A stretch of 12,953 nucleotides of DNA from an uncultured Blautia sp. (GCA_946629475.1 CAMOXX010000056.1:1-12953); one strand, 5' to 3'; numbered from the stretch's first letter, positions 1-6,768 are shown. Numbers and translations: made by a program. The notes: generated from the sequence alone by a model not told the origin.

Positions 1-387
1 GATCCCGACCGATACAGCCTTCTCCAGGATGATGGAACAAAGCTCCTCGCGCTTTGCGGCCGACAGCTTTTTGGAATCGTTCAGATACAGAATGTCACAG
101 TCCTTCGGCAGTATCACGGCGCAGGCAACCACCGGCCCCGCAAGCGGTCCTCTCCCGACCTCATCAATGCCGCAGACATAGCCCAGATGCTCGTATTTAT
201 GCTCGTAGATTTTCAGGCTCTCCGTCCGCAGAAGCTCGTCCTCATAAGCCTTTTTCTTTTTTGCGTACCTGGCGCAAAGGTTCTGCACGCCTGTTCTTGT
301 ATCCTCCGCATACCTCTCAATCAGATGATCATATAAGCGGATGTCAGCCTTTTCAAATTCTTCCCTGATCTCGGCAATTTTCTTCAT
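1..387 (-). CDS. rnhB: Ribonuclease HII, N-terminal part (runs off left edge)
   Basis: RNase HII removes ribonucleotides embedded in DNA by cutting the RNA strand of RNA-DNA hybrids in the cytoplasm. I translated this gene by hand: 129 codons are visible from the ATG at 385-387 to base 1, and the frame is still open at the edge. Residues 73-87 carry the family signature GIDEVGRGPLAGPVV, with the first two metal-binding acids at Asp75 and Glu76. LNDSKKLS follows at 102-109. The remaining catalytic aspartates lie beyond the window. About 70 residues precede the signature, as in Bacillus-type RnhB proteins. An AGGATCAGGA purine stretch sits just upstream of the ATG. It is the last visible gene of the rplS-lepB-rbgA-rnhB series and starts 61 bases after the rbgA stop. 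The identification is secure; only the C-terminal part is missing. Confidence 0.95.
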   Translation of the reverse strand, partial: MKKIAEIREEFEKADIRLYDHLIERYAEDTRTGVQNLCARYAKKKKAYEDELLRTESLKIYEHKYEHLGYVCGIDEVGRGPLAGPVVACAVILPKDCDILYLNDSKKLSAAKREELCSIILEKAVSVGI

Positions 388-448
388 AAATGTCCTGATC
401 CTCTTTCGCCCCGGCCTTTTTATGCATTTTCAGTCAACATGTGCCTTT

Positions 449-1291
449 TTACTCAGGTTTTTCCAGCGTGATCCGTCCCAGCCGGCCGGAGCGGAAGTCA
501 TCCAGGAAAAGAAGAGCTGCCCTCGCGTAGTCAGGATCATCGCCCTTTTTTATACAGCCGCGGGCACCTGCGATTCTCTCCAGCACAGAAACACTGCTGC
601 CTTCTTCCGGGATATCATACCTGCCCGCAACGGCGCCGGGGTATTCTTCTCTCAGGTAATCGATCAGCTTCAGGCTCAGCTCCTCGGTATTCAGAATATC
701 GTCCTTCACAGACCCGATAAAAGCGAGCCGCAGAGCGGCCTCCTGATCATCCATCTTCGGCCACAGGATTCCGGGAGTGTCGAGAAGCTCCGCTTCCTTA
801 TTCAGCCTGATCCACTGTTTTCCACGGGTAACCCCCGGCTTGTTACCGGTCTTCGCCACAGATCTTCCTGCAAAGGAATTGATAAATGTTGACTTTCCGA
901 CATTCGGAATCCCGGCAACCATGGCTCTGACCGGGCGGTTTTTGATTCCCCGCTTCCTGTCACGCTCCCTTTTTTCCGCCGACGCGTCCCGCAGAACTGC
1001 GCTGACCGTTTTCATGTCCGAAGTGCGCCTTGAATCCAGAGCAGCAGTAAAGTATCCTTTATCCCGGAACCATCTGTCCCAGGCCTGATTCTGTTCCGGA
1101 TCAGCAAGGTCCGATTTGTTCAGAAGAATCAGCCTCGCCTTATTCCGGCCAAGTTCGTCAATATCCGGATTCCGGCTGGAGAGCGGAGCCCTTGCATCCA
1201 CCAGTTCAATGATCAGATCGATCAGGCTGATATCCTCCTGCATCTGTCTGCGTGCTTTTGTCATGTGTCCCGGATACCATTGTACGTTCAT
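449..1291 (-). CDS. rbgA: Ribosome biogenesis GTPase RbgA (YlqF)
   Basis: RbgA is a cytoplasmic GTPase needed for a late step of 50S subunit assembly in Gram-positive bacteria. The 280-residue length is normal for the family. The GTPase motifs appear in circularly permuted order: G4 NKSD at 58-61, then G1 GIPNVGKS at 127-134, the G2 region PGVTRG around 152-157, and G3 DTPG at 171-174. The N-terminus MNVQWYPGHM contains the conserved YPGHM stretch whose His9 is implicated in GTP hydrolysis. The ATG at 1289-1291 has an AAGGTGG ribosome binding site. The gene starts 16 bases after the lepB stop, so the two are almost certainly co-transcribed. With rplS upstream, this groups a ribosomal protein with a 50S assembly factor. 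No oddities seen. Confidence 0.97.
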   Translation of the reverse strand: MNVQWYPGHMTKARRQMQEDISLIDLIIELVDARAPLSSRNPDIDELGRNKARLILLNKSDLADPEQNQAWDRWFRDKGYFTAALDSRRTSDMKTVSAVLRDASAEKRERDRKRGIKNRPVRAMVAGIPNVGKSTFINSFAGRSVAKTGNKPGVTRGKQWIRLNKEAELLDTPGILWPKMDDQEAALRLAFIGSVKDDILNTEELSLKLIDYLREEYPGAVAGRYDIPEEGSSVSVLERIAGARGCIKKGDDPDYARAALLFLDDFRSGRLGRITLEKPE

Positions 1292-1307
1292 AATCCACCT
1301 TCATTTT

Positions 1308-1898
1308 TTACAGGAAGCCCAGCGCGGTGACCGGGGACATCCTGAACCACAGTTTTCCTACTATATATTTGCTGTTGATCACTCCGATATCGCCATAACG
1401 GCTGTCCTCGCTGTTATTGCGGTTGTCTCCCAGCACAAAGTACTCCCCTGACTCCAGCGTCAGCGGCGAGGCTGCCAGGCCTGCATTGGAGATGGATGGA
1501 TAATCCCCTGTCTCCTTCAGGTTGCCGCCGTTGATCAGCACTCTTCCGCCTACGATCTGCACCGTTTCACCGGGAAGACCGATGATCCTGTGAATGTGCA
1601 GCGCGGCATCATCGCTCGCACTGGTCTTATACACAACTATGTCTCCCCGCTTCGGCTCCGAAATCCGGTAGCCCAGCCGGTTGACAAAAAACTTTTGGCC
1701 CACAGCCAGCGTAGGCTCCATGGAACTTTCCTGCATCGTTACGGACTGAAACAGGCAGACAGACACCAGAGCTCCCAGCAAAAATGCCGCAATGATCTCA
1801 AAACACAGATGAAACGCCCTGCGAACCTTCTCATTATTCTCGAGCTTTTCCCTGAACGCCTCCAGAGGCGACATAAGAATATTTTTGAATTTTTCCAT
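1308..1898 (-). CDS. lepB: Signal peptidase I (type I leader peptidase) with His in the usual Lys position
   Basis: Signal peptidase I cleaves signal peptides from exported proteins on the outer face of the membrane. I place the start at the ATG at 1896-1898 (196 residues), because GGTGGAG at 1907-1913 lies 8 bases upstream; an in-frame TTG seven codons earlier lacks such a site. A cytoplasmic N-terminus of about 28 residues is followed by one membrane helix at roughly 30-53. The catalytic-serine box SSMEPTL follows (Ser59). Box C RGDIVVYK, box D HRIIGLPGE and box E GDNRNNSEDSR are all present in order. In prokaryotic (P-type) enzymes box D normally begins with the catalytic general base Lys followed by Arg; here that residue is His103, as in ER-type signal peptidases. 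The rest of box D, including GLPG, is P-type. The gene sits between rplS and rbgA. Confidence 0.93.
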   Translation of the reverse strand: MEKFKNILMSPLEAFREKLENNEKVRRAFHLCFEIIAAFLLGALVSVCLFQSVTMQESSMEPTLAVGQKFFVNRLGYRISEPKRGDIVVYKTSASDDAALHIHRIIGLPGETVQIVGGRVLINGGNLKETGDYPSISNAGLAASPLTLESGEYFVLGDNRNNSEDSRYGDIGVINSKYIVGKLWFRMSPVTALGFL

Positions 1899-1938
1899 TT
1901 CACTCACTCCACCGGTCAATGCACGCGAAACGGAAACA

Positions 1939-1964
1939 GGGACAATAGCATTCGTTATTGTCCC
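1939..1964 (-). terminator. Hairpin after rplS, probable weak terminator or attenuator
   Basis: A perfect 9-bp inverted repeat (GGGACAATA at 1939-1947 and TATTGTCCC at 1956-1964) with an 8-base loop lies between the rplS stop and lepB. On the minus strand the stem is followed by TGTTTCCGTTTC, which is T-rich but interrupted. This is consistent with partial termination between rplS and the lepB-rbgA-rnhB genes. The direction and strength are inferred. Confidence 0.5.
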
Positions 1965-2026
1965 CGGATCCTCTCAACATATGAAATTGTCCTGCAGCTG
2001 TTCGGAACAGGTCCTGAGCAGTTGCA

Positions 2027-2374
2027 TTATCTCATGCGTTCTTTGACCTTGGCAGCCTTACCTACGCGCTGTCTCAGGTAGTTCAGTTTTGCACGGCGAA
2101 CCTTACCGCGGCGAACCACTTCCACCTTTACCACGTGCGGAGAATGCAGCGGCCATGTCTTTTCAACACCGATTCCATTGGAAGTTTTACGTACTGTAAA
2201 TGTCTCCCTGCAGCTTCCGCCCTGTCTTTTCAGAACAGTTCCTTCAAAAATCTGAACTCTCTCACGGGAACCTTCTTTGATGATTGCGTGAACCCTTACG
2301 GTGTCACCAACTTTGAATTCCGGCACATCGCTGCGGAGCTGTGCGGATTCGATGTTTCTGATAATCTCGTTCAT
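2027..2374 (-). CDS. rplS: 50S ribosomal protein L19
   Basis: L19 is a 50S subunit protein at the interface with the 30S subunit. The 115-residue product matches the family length over its full extent. The N-terminal half has the KVGDTVRVHAIIKEGSRERVQ barrel segment (about 21-41) and EGTVLKRQG. The C-terminal half has GIGVEKTWPLHSPHV and the basic RRGKVRRAKLNYLR segment. The ATG at 2372-2374 is preceded by AAGGAG at the normal distance. In many bacteria rplS follows rpsP-rimM-trmD; here it follows map and has its own promoter-like site and structured leader. It heads the group rplS-lepB-rbgA-rnhB, with a terminator-like hairpin directly after it. Confidence 0.98.
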   Translation of the reverse strand: MNEIIRNIESAQLRSDVPEFKVGDTVRVHAIIKEGSRERVQIFEGTVLKRQGGSCRETFTVRKTSNGIGVEKTWPLHSPHVVKVEVVRRGKVRRAKLNYLRQRVGKAAKVKERMR

Positions 2375-2384
2375 TACAGTTTCT

Positions 2385-2440
2385 CCTTATTATAAAATAT
2401 TGGATGTTCTTAATACCCGACGGTAACAGCGGACCATCCT
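2385..2440 (-). promoter_or_regulatory. Putative L19-leader-type autoregulatory 5' UTR of rplS
   Basis: The short rplS leader forms an outer stem GGATG/CATCC (2435-2439 with 2402-2406). It encloses GGTCCGCTGTTACC and an inner CCG/CGG pairing, and ends shortly before the AAGGAG site at 2383-2388. Firmicutes are known to carry an L19 leader thought to let L19 repress its own mRNA, and position and shape agree with that. The assignment rests on recall of the motif, not on a covariance-model search. Confidence 0.55.
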
Positions 2441-2444
2441 GGTT

Positions 2445-2473
2445 ATCTTACAACAAAGAATTATAAAATGCAA
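2445..2473 (-). promoter_or_regulatory. Putative rplS promoter
   Basis: TTGCAT (2468-2473) and TAAGAT (2445-2450) are separated by 17 bases, just upstream of the rplS leader and immediately after the map stop codon. A perfect TATAAT also occurs at 2460-2465 but lacks a good -35 element. Either would give rplS its own transcript, independent of the zorA-zorB-map unit. Confidence 0.5.
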
Positions 2474-2480
2474 GTGTTTT

Positions 2481-3356
2481 TTACCAGCACAGAACTTCAT
2501 GCCCTGTTTCGGTTACGAGAACCATAATTTCCCACTGGGCGGAGGGAAGACCGTCCTCGGTATGAACCGTCCATCCGTCAGTATCGTCCGTCCATATTTC
2601 GTGGGAACCCATGTTCACCATCGGTTCAATCGTAAATATCATTCCCGGTACCATCAGCACGCCGCTGTTTTCCTCCGACGTATAGCTGACCCAGGGATCC
2701 TCGTGAAATTCCAGCCCGACGCCGTGTCCTCCGATTTCACGCACAACCGTGTACCCGTTGTCGTGGGCGTGCTGGTGGACCGCATGGCCCATATTCCCGA
2801 TCGGTGTCCAGGGAATCACCTTCTCGAGCCCCTTTTCCATGCATTCCTTCGTCACCCTTACCAGGCGCTCCTTTTCAGGGCTCACCTGCCCGATCATGTA
2901 CATCCGGGAGGAGTCCGAAAAGTATCCGTTGTAGATGGTTGACACATCAACATTGACAATGTCGCCCTCCTTCAGGATCACATCCTCCGACGGAATCCCG
3001 TGGCACACGACATCATCGATCGAAGTGCACACGCTCTTCGGAAAACCGTTGTAATCGAGCGGAGCCGGAATACCGCCATGCTTTACTGTGATACTGTGCA
3101 CCCAGTCATCGATCTGCTGTGTGCTGATTCCCGCGCCGATATGTTCTCCGATATAATCCAGCACTGCTATATTGATTTTGCAGCTCTCCCGGATTTTTGC
3201 GATCTGCTCCGGCGTCTTGATCAGGGACCTGTCAAGCACCGGCACTCCGTTTCTTCTGAATTTTTCCAGTTTGCTGTCAAATGCTTCGTGGCATTTTTTA
3301 TACTTCTGGCCGCTGCCGCACCAGCAGGGGTCATTTCTGCCTATCTTAACTGTCAT
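2481..3356 (-). CDS. map: Type I methionine aminopeptidase with N-terminal SEC-C zinc motif
   Basis: This cytoplasmic metalloprotease removes the initiator methionine from new proteins. I choose the ATG at 3354-3356 (291 residues), which has GAGG 11 bases upstream. An in-frame ATG 12 codons earlier overlaps the preceding gene and adds non-family sequence. Residues 6-23 form a SEC-C motif with Cys11, Cys13, Cys22 and His23, a probable zinc and ribosome or partner-binding tag. The pita-bread catalytic domain follows. All five metal ligands are visible: Asp137, Asp148, His211, Glu244 and Glu276, with the substrate-binding His119. Their spacing closely matches the E. coli enzyme plus a 40-residue extension. 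It begins 13 bases after the zorB-like stop codon, so it is probably co-transcribed with the motor genes upstream. Confidence 0.96.
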   Translation of the reverse strand: MTVKIGRNDPCWCGSGQKYKKCHEAFDSKLEKFRRNGVPVLDRSLIKTPEQIAKIRESCKINIAVLDYIGEHIGAGISTQQIDDWVHSITVKHGGIPAPLDYNGFPKSVCTSIDDVVCHGIPSEDVILKEGDIVNVDVSTIYNGYFSDSSRMYMIGQVSPEKERLVRVTKECMEKGLEKVIPWTPIGNMGHAVHQHAHDNGYTVVREIGGHGVGLEFHEDPWVSYTSEENSGVLMVPGMIFTIEPMVNMGSHEIWTDDTDGWTVHTEDGLPSAQWEIMVLVTETGHEVLCW

Positions 3357-3369
3357 TCCTGGTTGAACC

Positions 3370-4353
3370 TCACTCCGTTGACATGATTTCACTGAGTTCG
3401 CTGATCATCTCTTCATCCTTGAGCCTGAATTTAACCTCGACACGCCTGGATGCGTCTTTATCGATATTTCCGCTGGCATCCAGGATCGGGTTGGACATCG
3501 AATGGCCGTTGACCGTCAGATAGTCCTTCAGGTCAATGCTCTCGGTCGAGGTCAGAAACTCTCCTTCGATCTCAAGCAGATAATCCGCCACCGCGAGGGA
3601 TCTCTGCTGTGACAGCATCAGATTGTAGGAATAATCACCCTCATCATCCGTGTAGCCGTCGATGATAATTTCGGCCAGGTACGGCTTGTACTGTTCGCTC
3701 AGCAGCACCCTGCAGTAGGTCGGAAGCACCTGACGGAGCGCCGTCATTCCTTCGTCCGTCAGTTCGGCACTGTCGTACTCAAACATGACATTGGCATCCA
3801 GAGTCAGGGCCCCCGTCTTGGAGTCGATATCGACGCTCACATTGTTGGAGGCAAACTCCTGACGGAGAGATTCGACCACCTCAGCCTTGACACCGATGAT
3901 ATCGTCGATCTTCTGCTGCTGTGACGCGATCTGGGCCGTTTTCGCATCCAGATCATTCTGCTGTTCCGTAAGCCTCGCTGACTGTGCCGTCAGCTGTGCG
4001 GCCTGTTCGTCGAGCTGCGCCTGCTTTGCCTCAAGCTCCTTGGCCATCTCGGCCAGAAGCATCTGCTGCTTGTTCAGCTCTTCATCCTGGCTCTTCAGCT
4101 GTTCGTCCTGCGTTTTCAGCTGGCCTTCCTTCTCATCCAGCGCCATCTGCTGCGCGAGAAGCTCTGCCGTATACTCCTCCTGAAGAGCAATTTTCTCGTC
4201 TCTCTCTTTTATGCTGTCGTTGTAGCTCTTCTGTGCCTGAAACAGCGTGACACACATGATCAGAACAAAGAGAAGAAGCACGCCCGCCATCATATCGGAG
4301 TAGGAACGCCAGATATTGAATCCGCTGTCGCTGGATTTTCTCCTTTTCGCCAC
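3370..4353 (-). CDS. ZorB/MotB-like motor protein with long heptad stalk and OmpA-like peptidoglycan-binding domain
   Basis: This is the stator-anchor half of an ion-driven membrane motor. I choose the GTG at 4351-4353 (327 residues), because AAGGAG at 4362-4367 lies exactly 8 bases upstream; the GTG three codons earlier overlaps that site. A short basic N-terminus leads to SYSDMMAGVLLLFVLIM: Asp20 is the ion-carrying aspartate typical of MotB/ZorB, followed by one membrane helix at about 21-39. Residues 65-149 have Leu or Ile at every seventh position without a break (13 repeats), rich in Gln, Glu, Asp and Ala. An OmpA-like domain at about 172-312 follows, with DGYTDD (from Asp232), NLMLSQQRS and RRVEVKF. 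It starts 12 bases after the zorA-like stop, so the pair is translationally linked. Flagellar MotB is less likely, because there are no flagellar genes here. The membrane and OmpA domains are certain; the Zor assignment is by architecture. Confidence 0.85.
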   Translation of the reverse strand: MAKRRKSSDSGFNIWRSYSDMMAGVLLLFVLIMCVTLFQAQKSYNDSIKERDEKIALQEEYTAELLAQQMALDEKEGQLKTQDEQLKSQDEELNKQQMLLAEMAKELEAKQAQLDEQAAQLTAQSARLTEQQNDLDAKTAQIASQQQKIDDIIGVKAEVVESLRQEFASNNVSVDIDSKTGALTLDANVMFEYDSAELTDEGMTALRQVLPTYCRVLLSEQYKPYLAEIIIDGYTDDEGDYSYNLMLSQQRSLAVADYLLEIEGEFLTSTESIDLKDYLTVNGHSMSNPILDASGNIDKDASRRVEVKFRLKDEEMISELSEIMSTE

Positions 4354-4365
4354 GCTCTTCACTCC

Positions 4366-6030
4366 TTACTTGAAAATATTGAATTTGCCCTTCTGTGCCT
4401 GATGTGTCAGTTCGTCAATGTTGTCGGCAATCTCCTGGAGAAGCTGAGTCTGCTCATTATTCTGCTGTTCCATCACGCGCTGAAGCCTGCGGATCGCCTC
4501 CTGCTGCTGGGTCTTTTCCGACCTGCCTGCCTGCAGCTTCACCTGGGAGGAATCCCCGCCGCTGCCCTGCCCTTCGGTCTGGACTGCCTGAATATCCGAC
4601 AGAAGCCTCTGTACCTGTGCCATCGTCTGATAAGAGCGTTTCTGGTACTCAGCGTATTCCTTCATATTATTATTGAAATCCTCAATCAGGCGCTTATTCT
4701 CCTGCTGCACCTGATAGCTGATCTCTTCGGCCGCGTTGATATTATCCACAGCCGTGCCGGCCGCTTCCACATAACGCTTCATTGTCTGGTTGCATGCCAC
4801 CCAGAACTTGGCCGCGGACTGCTCCGCATCCTTCATGTAATCGACCACATGCTGGTAGTCTTCCTGCTGCACTTTCTGAATATTCTGATTATCCTGCGTA
4901 ATCCGGGTAGCGGCAGCCATGAACCGTGTCTGGATATCGTTCATTTCCGTCACGGATTCACGCATTGCCTGATCCTGCTGCGCATAGCTTTCCGCCAGCT
5001 GCTGGCTCAGATCCTGATACAGTTTTCTGGTATATTCCGTATTCTCTGTCTGCGCAATCTTTAATTCTCTCAGCGCGTCATTGAAATCATCAAACTGAAG
5101 CTGGAAGGAATTCCGCATTTCTTTCATAAAGATGTCGAGAATATCCTCAACGGCTTCTGTCTGAACCCTGGTCACCGAATCCACAAGCATATCCAGCGAG
5201 CCGTTCATTTTCTGGAACGTCGGCGTAATCACCTGCTCAAAGCTGCTCGCAAGAGATACCGTGAACTGCTCTGCCATCTTGTTCATCGCGTCTGCCTGAA
5301 CCCTCTGGGTAGCGACAAGCAGATTCCGTGAATCATTCTCCGCCGAAGGCATGACATAGCTGTGGAAACGGTTCAGAAACATCTGCAGGTTCTCCTGCAT
5401 CTCAGAATAACCGCTCTTTGCCCCGAATGAATAGACGATGGAAAAAGCAATACCGTAGATGGAGGTGAGAAACGCGACTTTGATGCCGTCCACCAGAGAG
5501 GAAACCGAGCTTGTGATCGCCTCATAGTTGTTGGGATCAAAGTTTTTCAGGCCCCAGACCAGACCGAGGAAGGTTCCCAGAATACCAAGGCTGGTGAAAA
5601 TATCCGGCACAAGGTCCATAAGGCGCTTGTGGGTATAGATATCCAGCTCATCGCTGTTGATATAATCCTCCACATCGCCGATTCCCTCTTCGGTCTTGCT
5701 GATGTCGTCAGAGAATTCACGGAGTTTCCGGTCGAGGAAACGGTGTTCAAAAGCACCGTCGATCGCAGTCAGATCAGCGGCCTTCGCCTTGCCCGGAAGC
5801 TTGAATATGGAAGCGATCTCGTCAGTAGCCCGCGCGAACGCTCTGGCAACATCGTCCATACGGAACATGCCGCCGAACATGCCTGCCATGTACAGCACGG
5901 CCATGATACCCAGAAATATAAAATTATACAGCATGACATTCGGCTGGCTCTGCCCGATAAAAAGGGTCATCGCCACACAGGCCGCAGTCACGAGCATGAA
6001 TATCAGCAAATTCAACAGTTTTTTGCCCAT
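4366..6030 (-). CDS. ZorA/MotA-like proton-channel protein with long glutamine-rich helical tail
   Basis: This 554-residue protein is the channel half of the motor. Four hydrophobic helices are visible at about 4-26, 33-56, 141-163 and 180-203. The last two carry the MotA/TolQ/ExbB signature: LGILGTFLGLVWGL with Thr153, and VAFLTSIYGIAF with Thr189 and Ser190, polar residues of the kind that face the MotB/ZorB aspartate. A cytoplasmic stretch at 57-140 separates the two helix pairs. From about 205 to the end the protein is predicted soluble and helical, very rich in Gln, Glu, Met and Ala. It has a low-complexity GQGSGGDSS break near 487-495. Flagellar MotA and TolQ/ExbB lack such a tail; ZorA of the Zorya defence system has one. 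The ATG at 6028-6030 has a perfect AAAGGAGGT site and follows its own promoter-like sequence. Confidence 0.85.
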   Translation of the reverse strand: MGKKLLNLLIFMLVTAACVAMTLFIGQSQPNVMLYNFIFLGIMAVLYMAGMFGGMFRMDDVARAFARATDEIASIFKLPGKAKAADLTAIDGAFEHRFLDRKLREFSDDISKTEEGIGDVEDYINSDELDIYTHKRLMDLVPDIFTSLGILGTFLGLVWGLKNFDPNNYEAITSSVSSLVDGIKVAFLTSIYGIAFSIVYSFGAKSGYSEMQENLQMFLNRFHSYVMPSAENDSRNLLVATQRVQADAMNKMAEQFTVSLASSFEQVITPTFQKMNGSLDMLVDSVTRVQTEAVEDILDIFMKEMRNSFQLQFDDFNDALRELKIAQTENTEYTRKLYQDLSQQLAESYAQQDQAMRESVTEMNDIQTRFMAAATRITQDNQNIQKVQQEDYQHVVDYMKDAEQSAAKFWVACNQTMKRYVEAAGTAVDNINAAEEISYQVQQENKRLIEDFNNNMKEYAEYQKRSYQTMAQVQRLLSDIQAVQTEGQGSGGDSSQVKLQAGRSEKTQQQEAIRRLQRVMEQQNNEQTQLLQEIADNIDELTHQAQKGKFNIFK

Positions 6031-6052
6031 AATATACCTCCTTTACCAGAAG

Positions 6053-6082
6053 AGTATACACCATAAAGCCGCATCATTACAA
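6053..6082 (-). promoter_or_regulatory. Putative promoter of the zorA-zorB-map unit
   Basis: TTGTAA (6077-6082) and TATACT (6053-6058) are separated by 18 bases in the 108-base gap between the phosphatase stop codon and the zorA-like ATG. The transcript would have a very short leader of roughly 20 bases carrying AAAGGAGGT. The two hexamers match the sigma-A consensus at 4 and 5 of 6 positions. Confidence 0.55.
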
Positions 6083-6138
6083 TATTTCTTTTTAAAGAGC
6101 TGAAAAACTCACAGATTATTCACATATTCAAGTCTCTC

Positions 6139-6768
6139 TCAGGTGATGATCGGTCTCCCGCTGATATAAACCTGGTCCTCTGCGGTCAGCCGGGCCTTTT
6201 TGTCCTTCACTTCGACAATATTGACGCTGCAGTTCGGAGGAACCGAGCCGTGCCAGTAGTGCTCCGGATCATGGTAGATGTTCTGCAGAAGCCCCCGGAC
6301 GGCGCATCCGTGCGAAGAAATCAGCAGTGTCTTATCCTGCAGTTCGGGATTCCCGGTAATATCCTCCCAGAAAGATGCCGTCCTCCTGAGAACATCCCGG
6401 AGATTTTCTCCGCCCTCAGGCCTTTCGTACCGCATCGGATCGTCAAAAAAGATCCTCAGCGCCTCCTGTGCATAACGGCCCTGGTCATCTCTGATCCGTG
6501 TACCCTCAAGCACGCCGAACTCGATCTCTCTCAGCCTCCCGTCGGGAATCACGGGAACGTCTCTGCCTCTCAGAATACATTCCGCGGTCATCCTGGCCCG
6601 GGAGAGGGGGCTTGTATAGCACCTGTCAAAGTGCACCCCGGCCAGAGCCTCCCCCGTCAGGGCCGCAAGGCGGATACCCTCCTCCGCCAGAGGAATATCC
6701 GCCGTGCCCTGCACCTTTTTCAACTTGTTCCACTCCGTCACTCCGTGACGGACAATATAAAGCAGCAT
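6139..6768 (-). CDS. Histidine phosphatase family protein (phosphoglycerate-mutase-like)
   Basis: A cytoplasmic member of the histidine phosphatase superfamily, which transfers phosphate through a phospho-histidine. At 209 residues it has the usual single-domain length. The RHG signature is at residues 7-9 (YIVRHGVTEWN), with His8 as nucleophile. The catalytic-acid region LREIEFGVLEG spans about 79-89 (Glu81 by the LxExxxG pattern), a second Arg lies in TSPLSRAR, and the second His is His153 in ISSHGCAVRG. The substrate cannot be read from the sequence; broad-specificity phosphatases and cobalamin or phosphoglycerate enzymes share these motifs. Its ATG overlaps the pheT stop codon by one base (TGATG), so translation is probably coupled to pheT and expression falls under the pheST T-box. 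Confidence 0.9.
   Translation of the reverse strand: MLLYIVRHGVTEWNKLKKVQGTADIPLAEEGIRLAALTGEALAGVHFDRCYTSPLSRARMTAECILRGRDVPVIPDGRLREIEFGVLEGTRIRDDQGRYAQEALRIFFDDPMRYERPEGGENLRDVLRRTASFWEDITGNPELQDKTLLISSHGCAVRGLLQNIYHDPEHYWHGSVPPNCSVNIVEVKDKKARLTAEDQVYISGRPIIT

Noticed and set aside
388..448. Promoter for rnhB from TTGACT upstream
   Set aside because: The expected -10 position 17 bases on is GC-rich (CCGGGG), so there is no matching second hexamer.
2001..2020. CTGTTCGGAACAG palindrome as a LexA-type operator
   Set aside because: It does not match the Gram-positive SOS box well and lies between rplS and lepB, far from any promoter-like sequence.
3887..4250. Cys/Ser-rich and Pro/Ala-rich plus-strand frames
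   Set aside because: They are reverse-strand shadows of the Gln/Leu/Glu heptad repeats in the ZorB-like gene.
3370..6030. Flagellar MotA/MotB stator
   Set aside because: No flagellar or chemotaxis genes nearby; the channel protein has a roughly 350-residue tail after its last membrane helix, and the anchor has a far longer stalk than MotB.
2481..6030. Complete Zorya defence system
   Set aside because: Only the A/B-like pair is present; the flanking genes are map and a histidine phosphatase, not ZorC, ZorD or ZorE.
6083..6138. Terminator between the histidine phosphatase and the zorA-like gene
   Set aside because: The A/T-rich stretch can form only a 3-bp GAG/CTC stem with a long loop and no proper T-tract after it.
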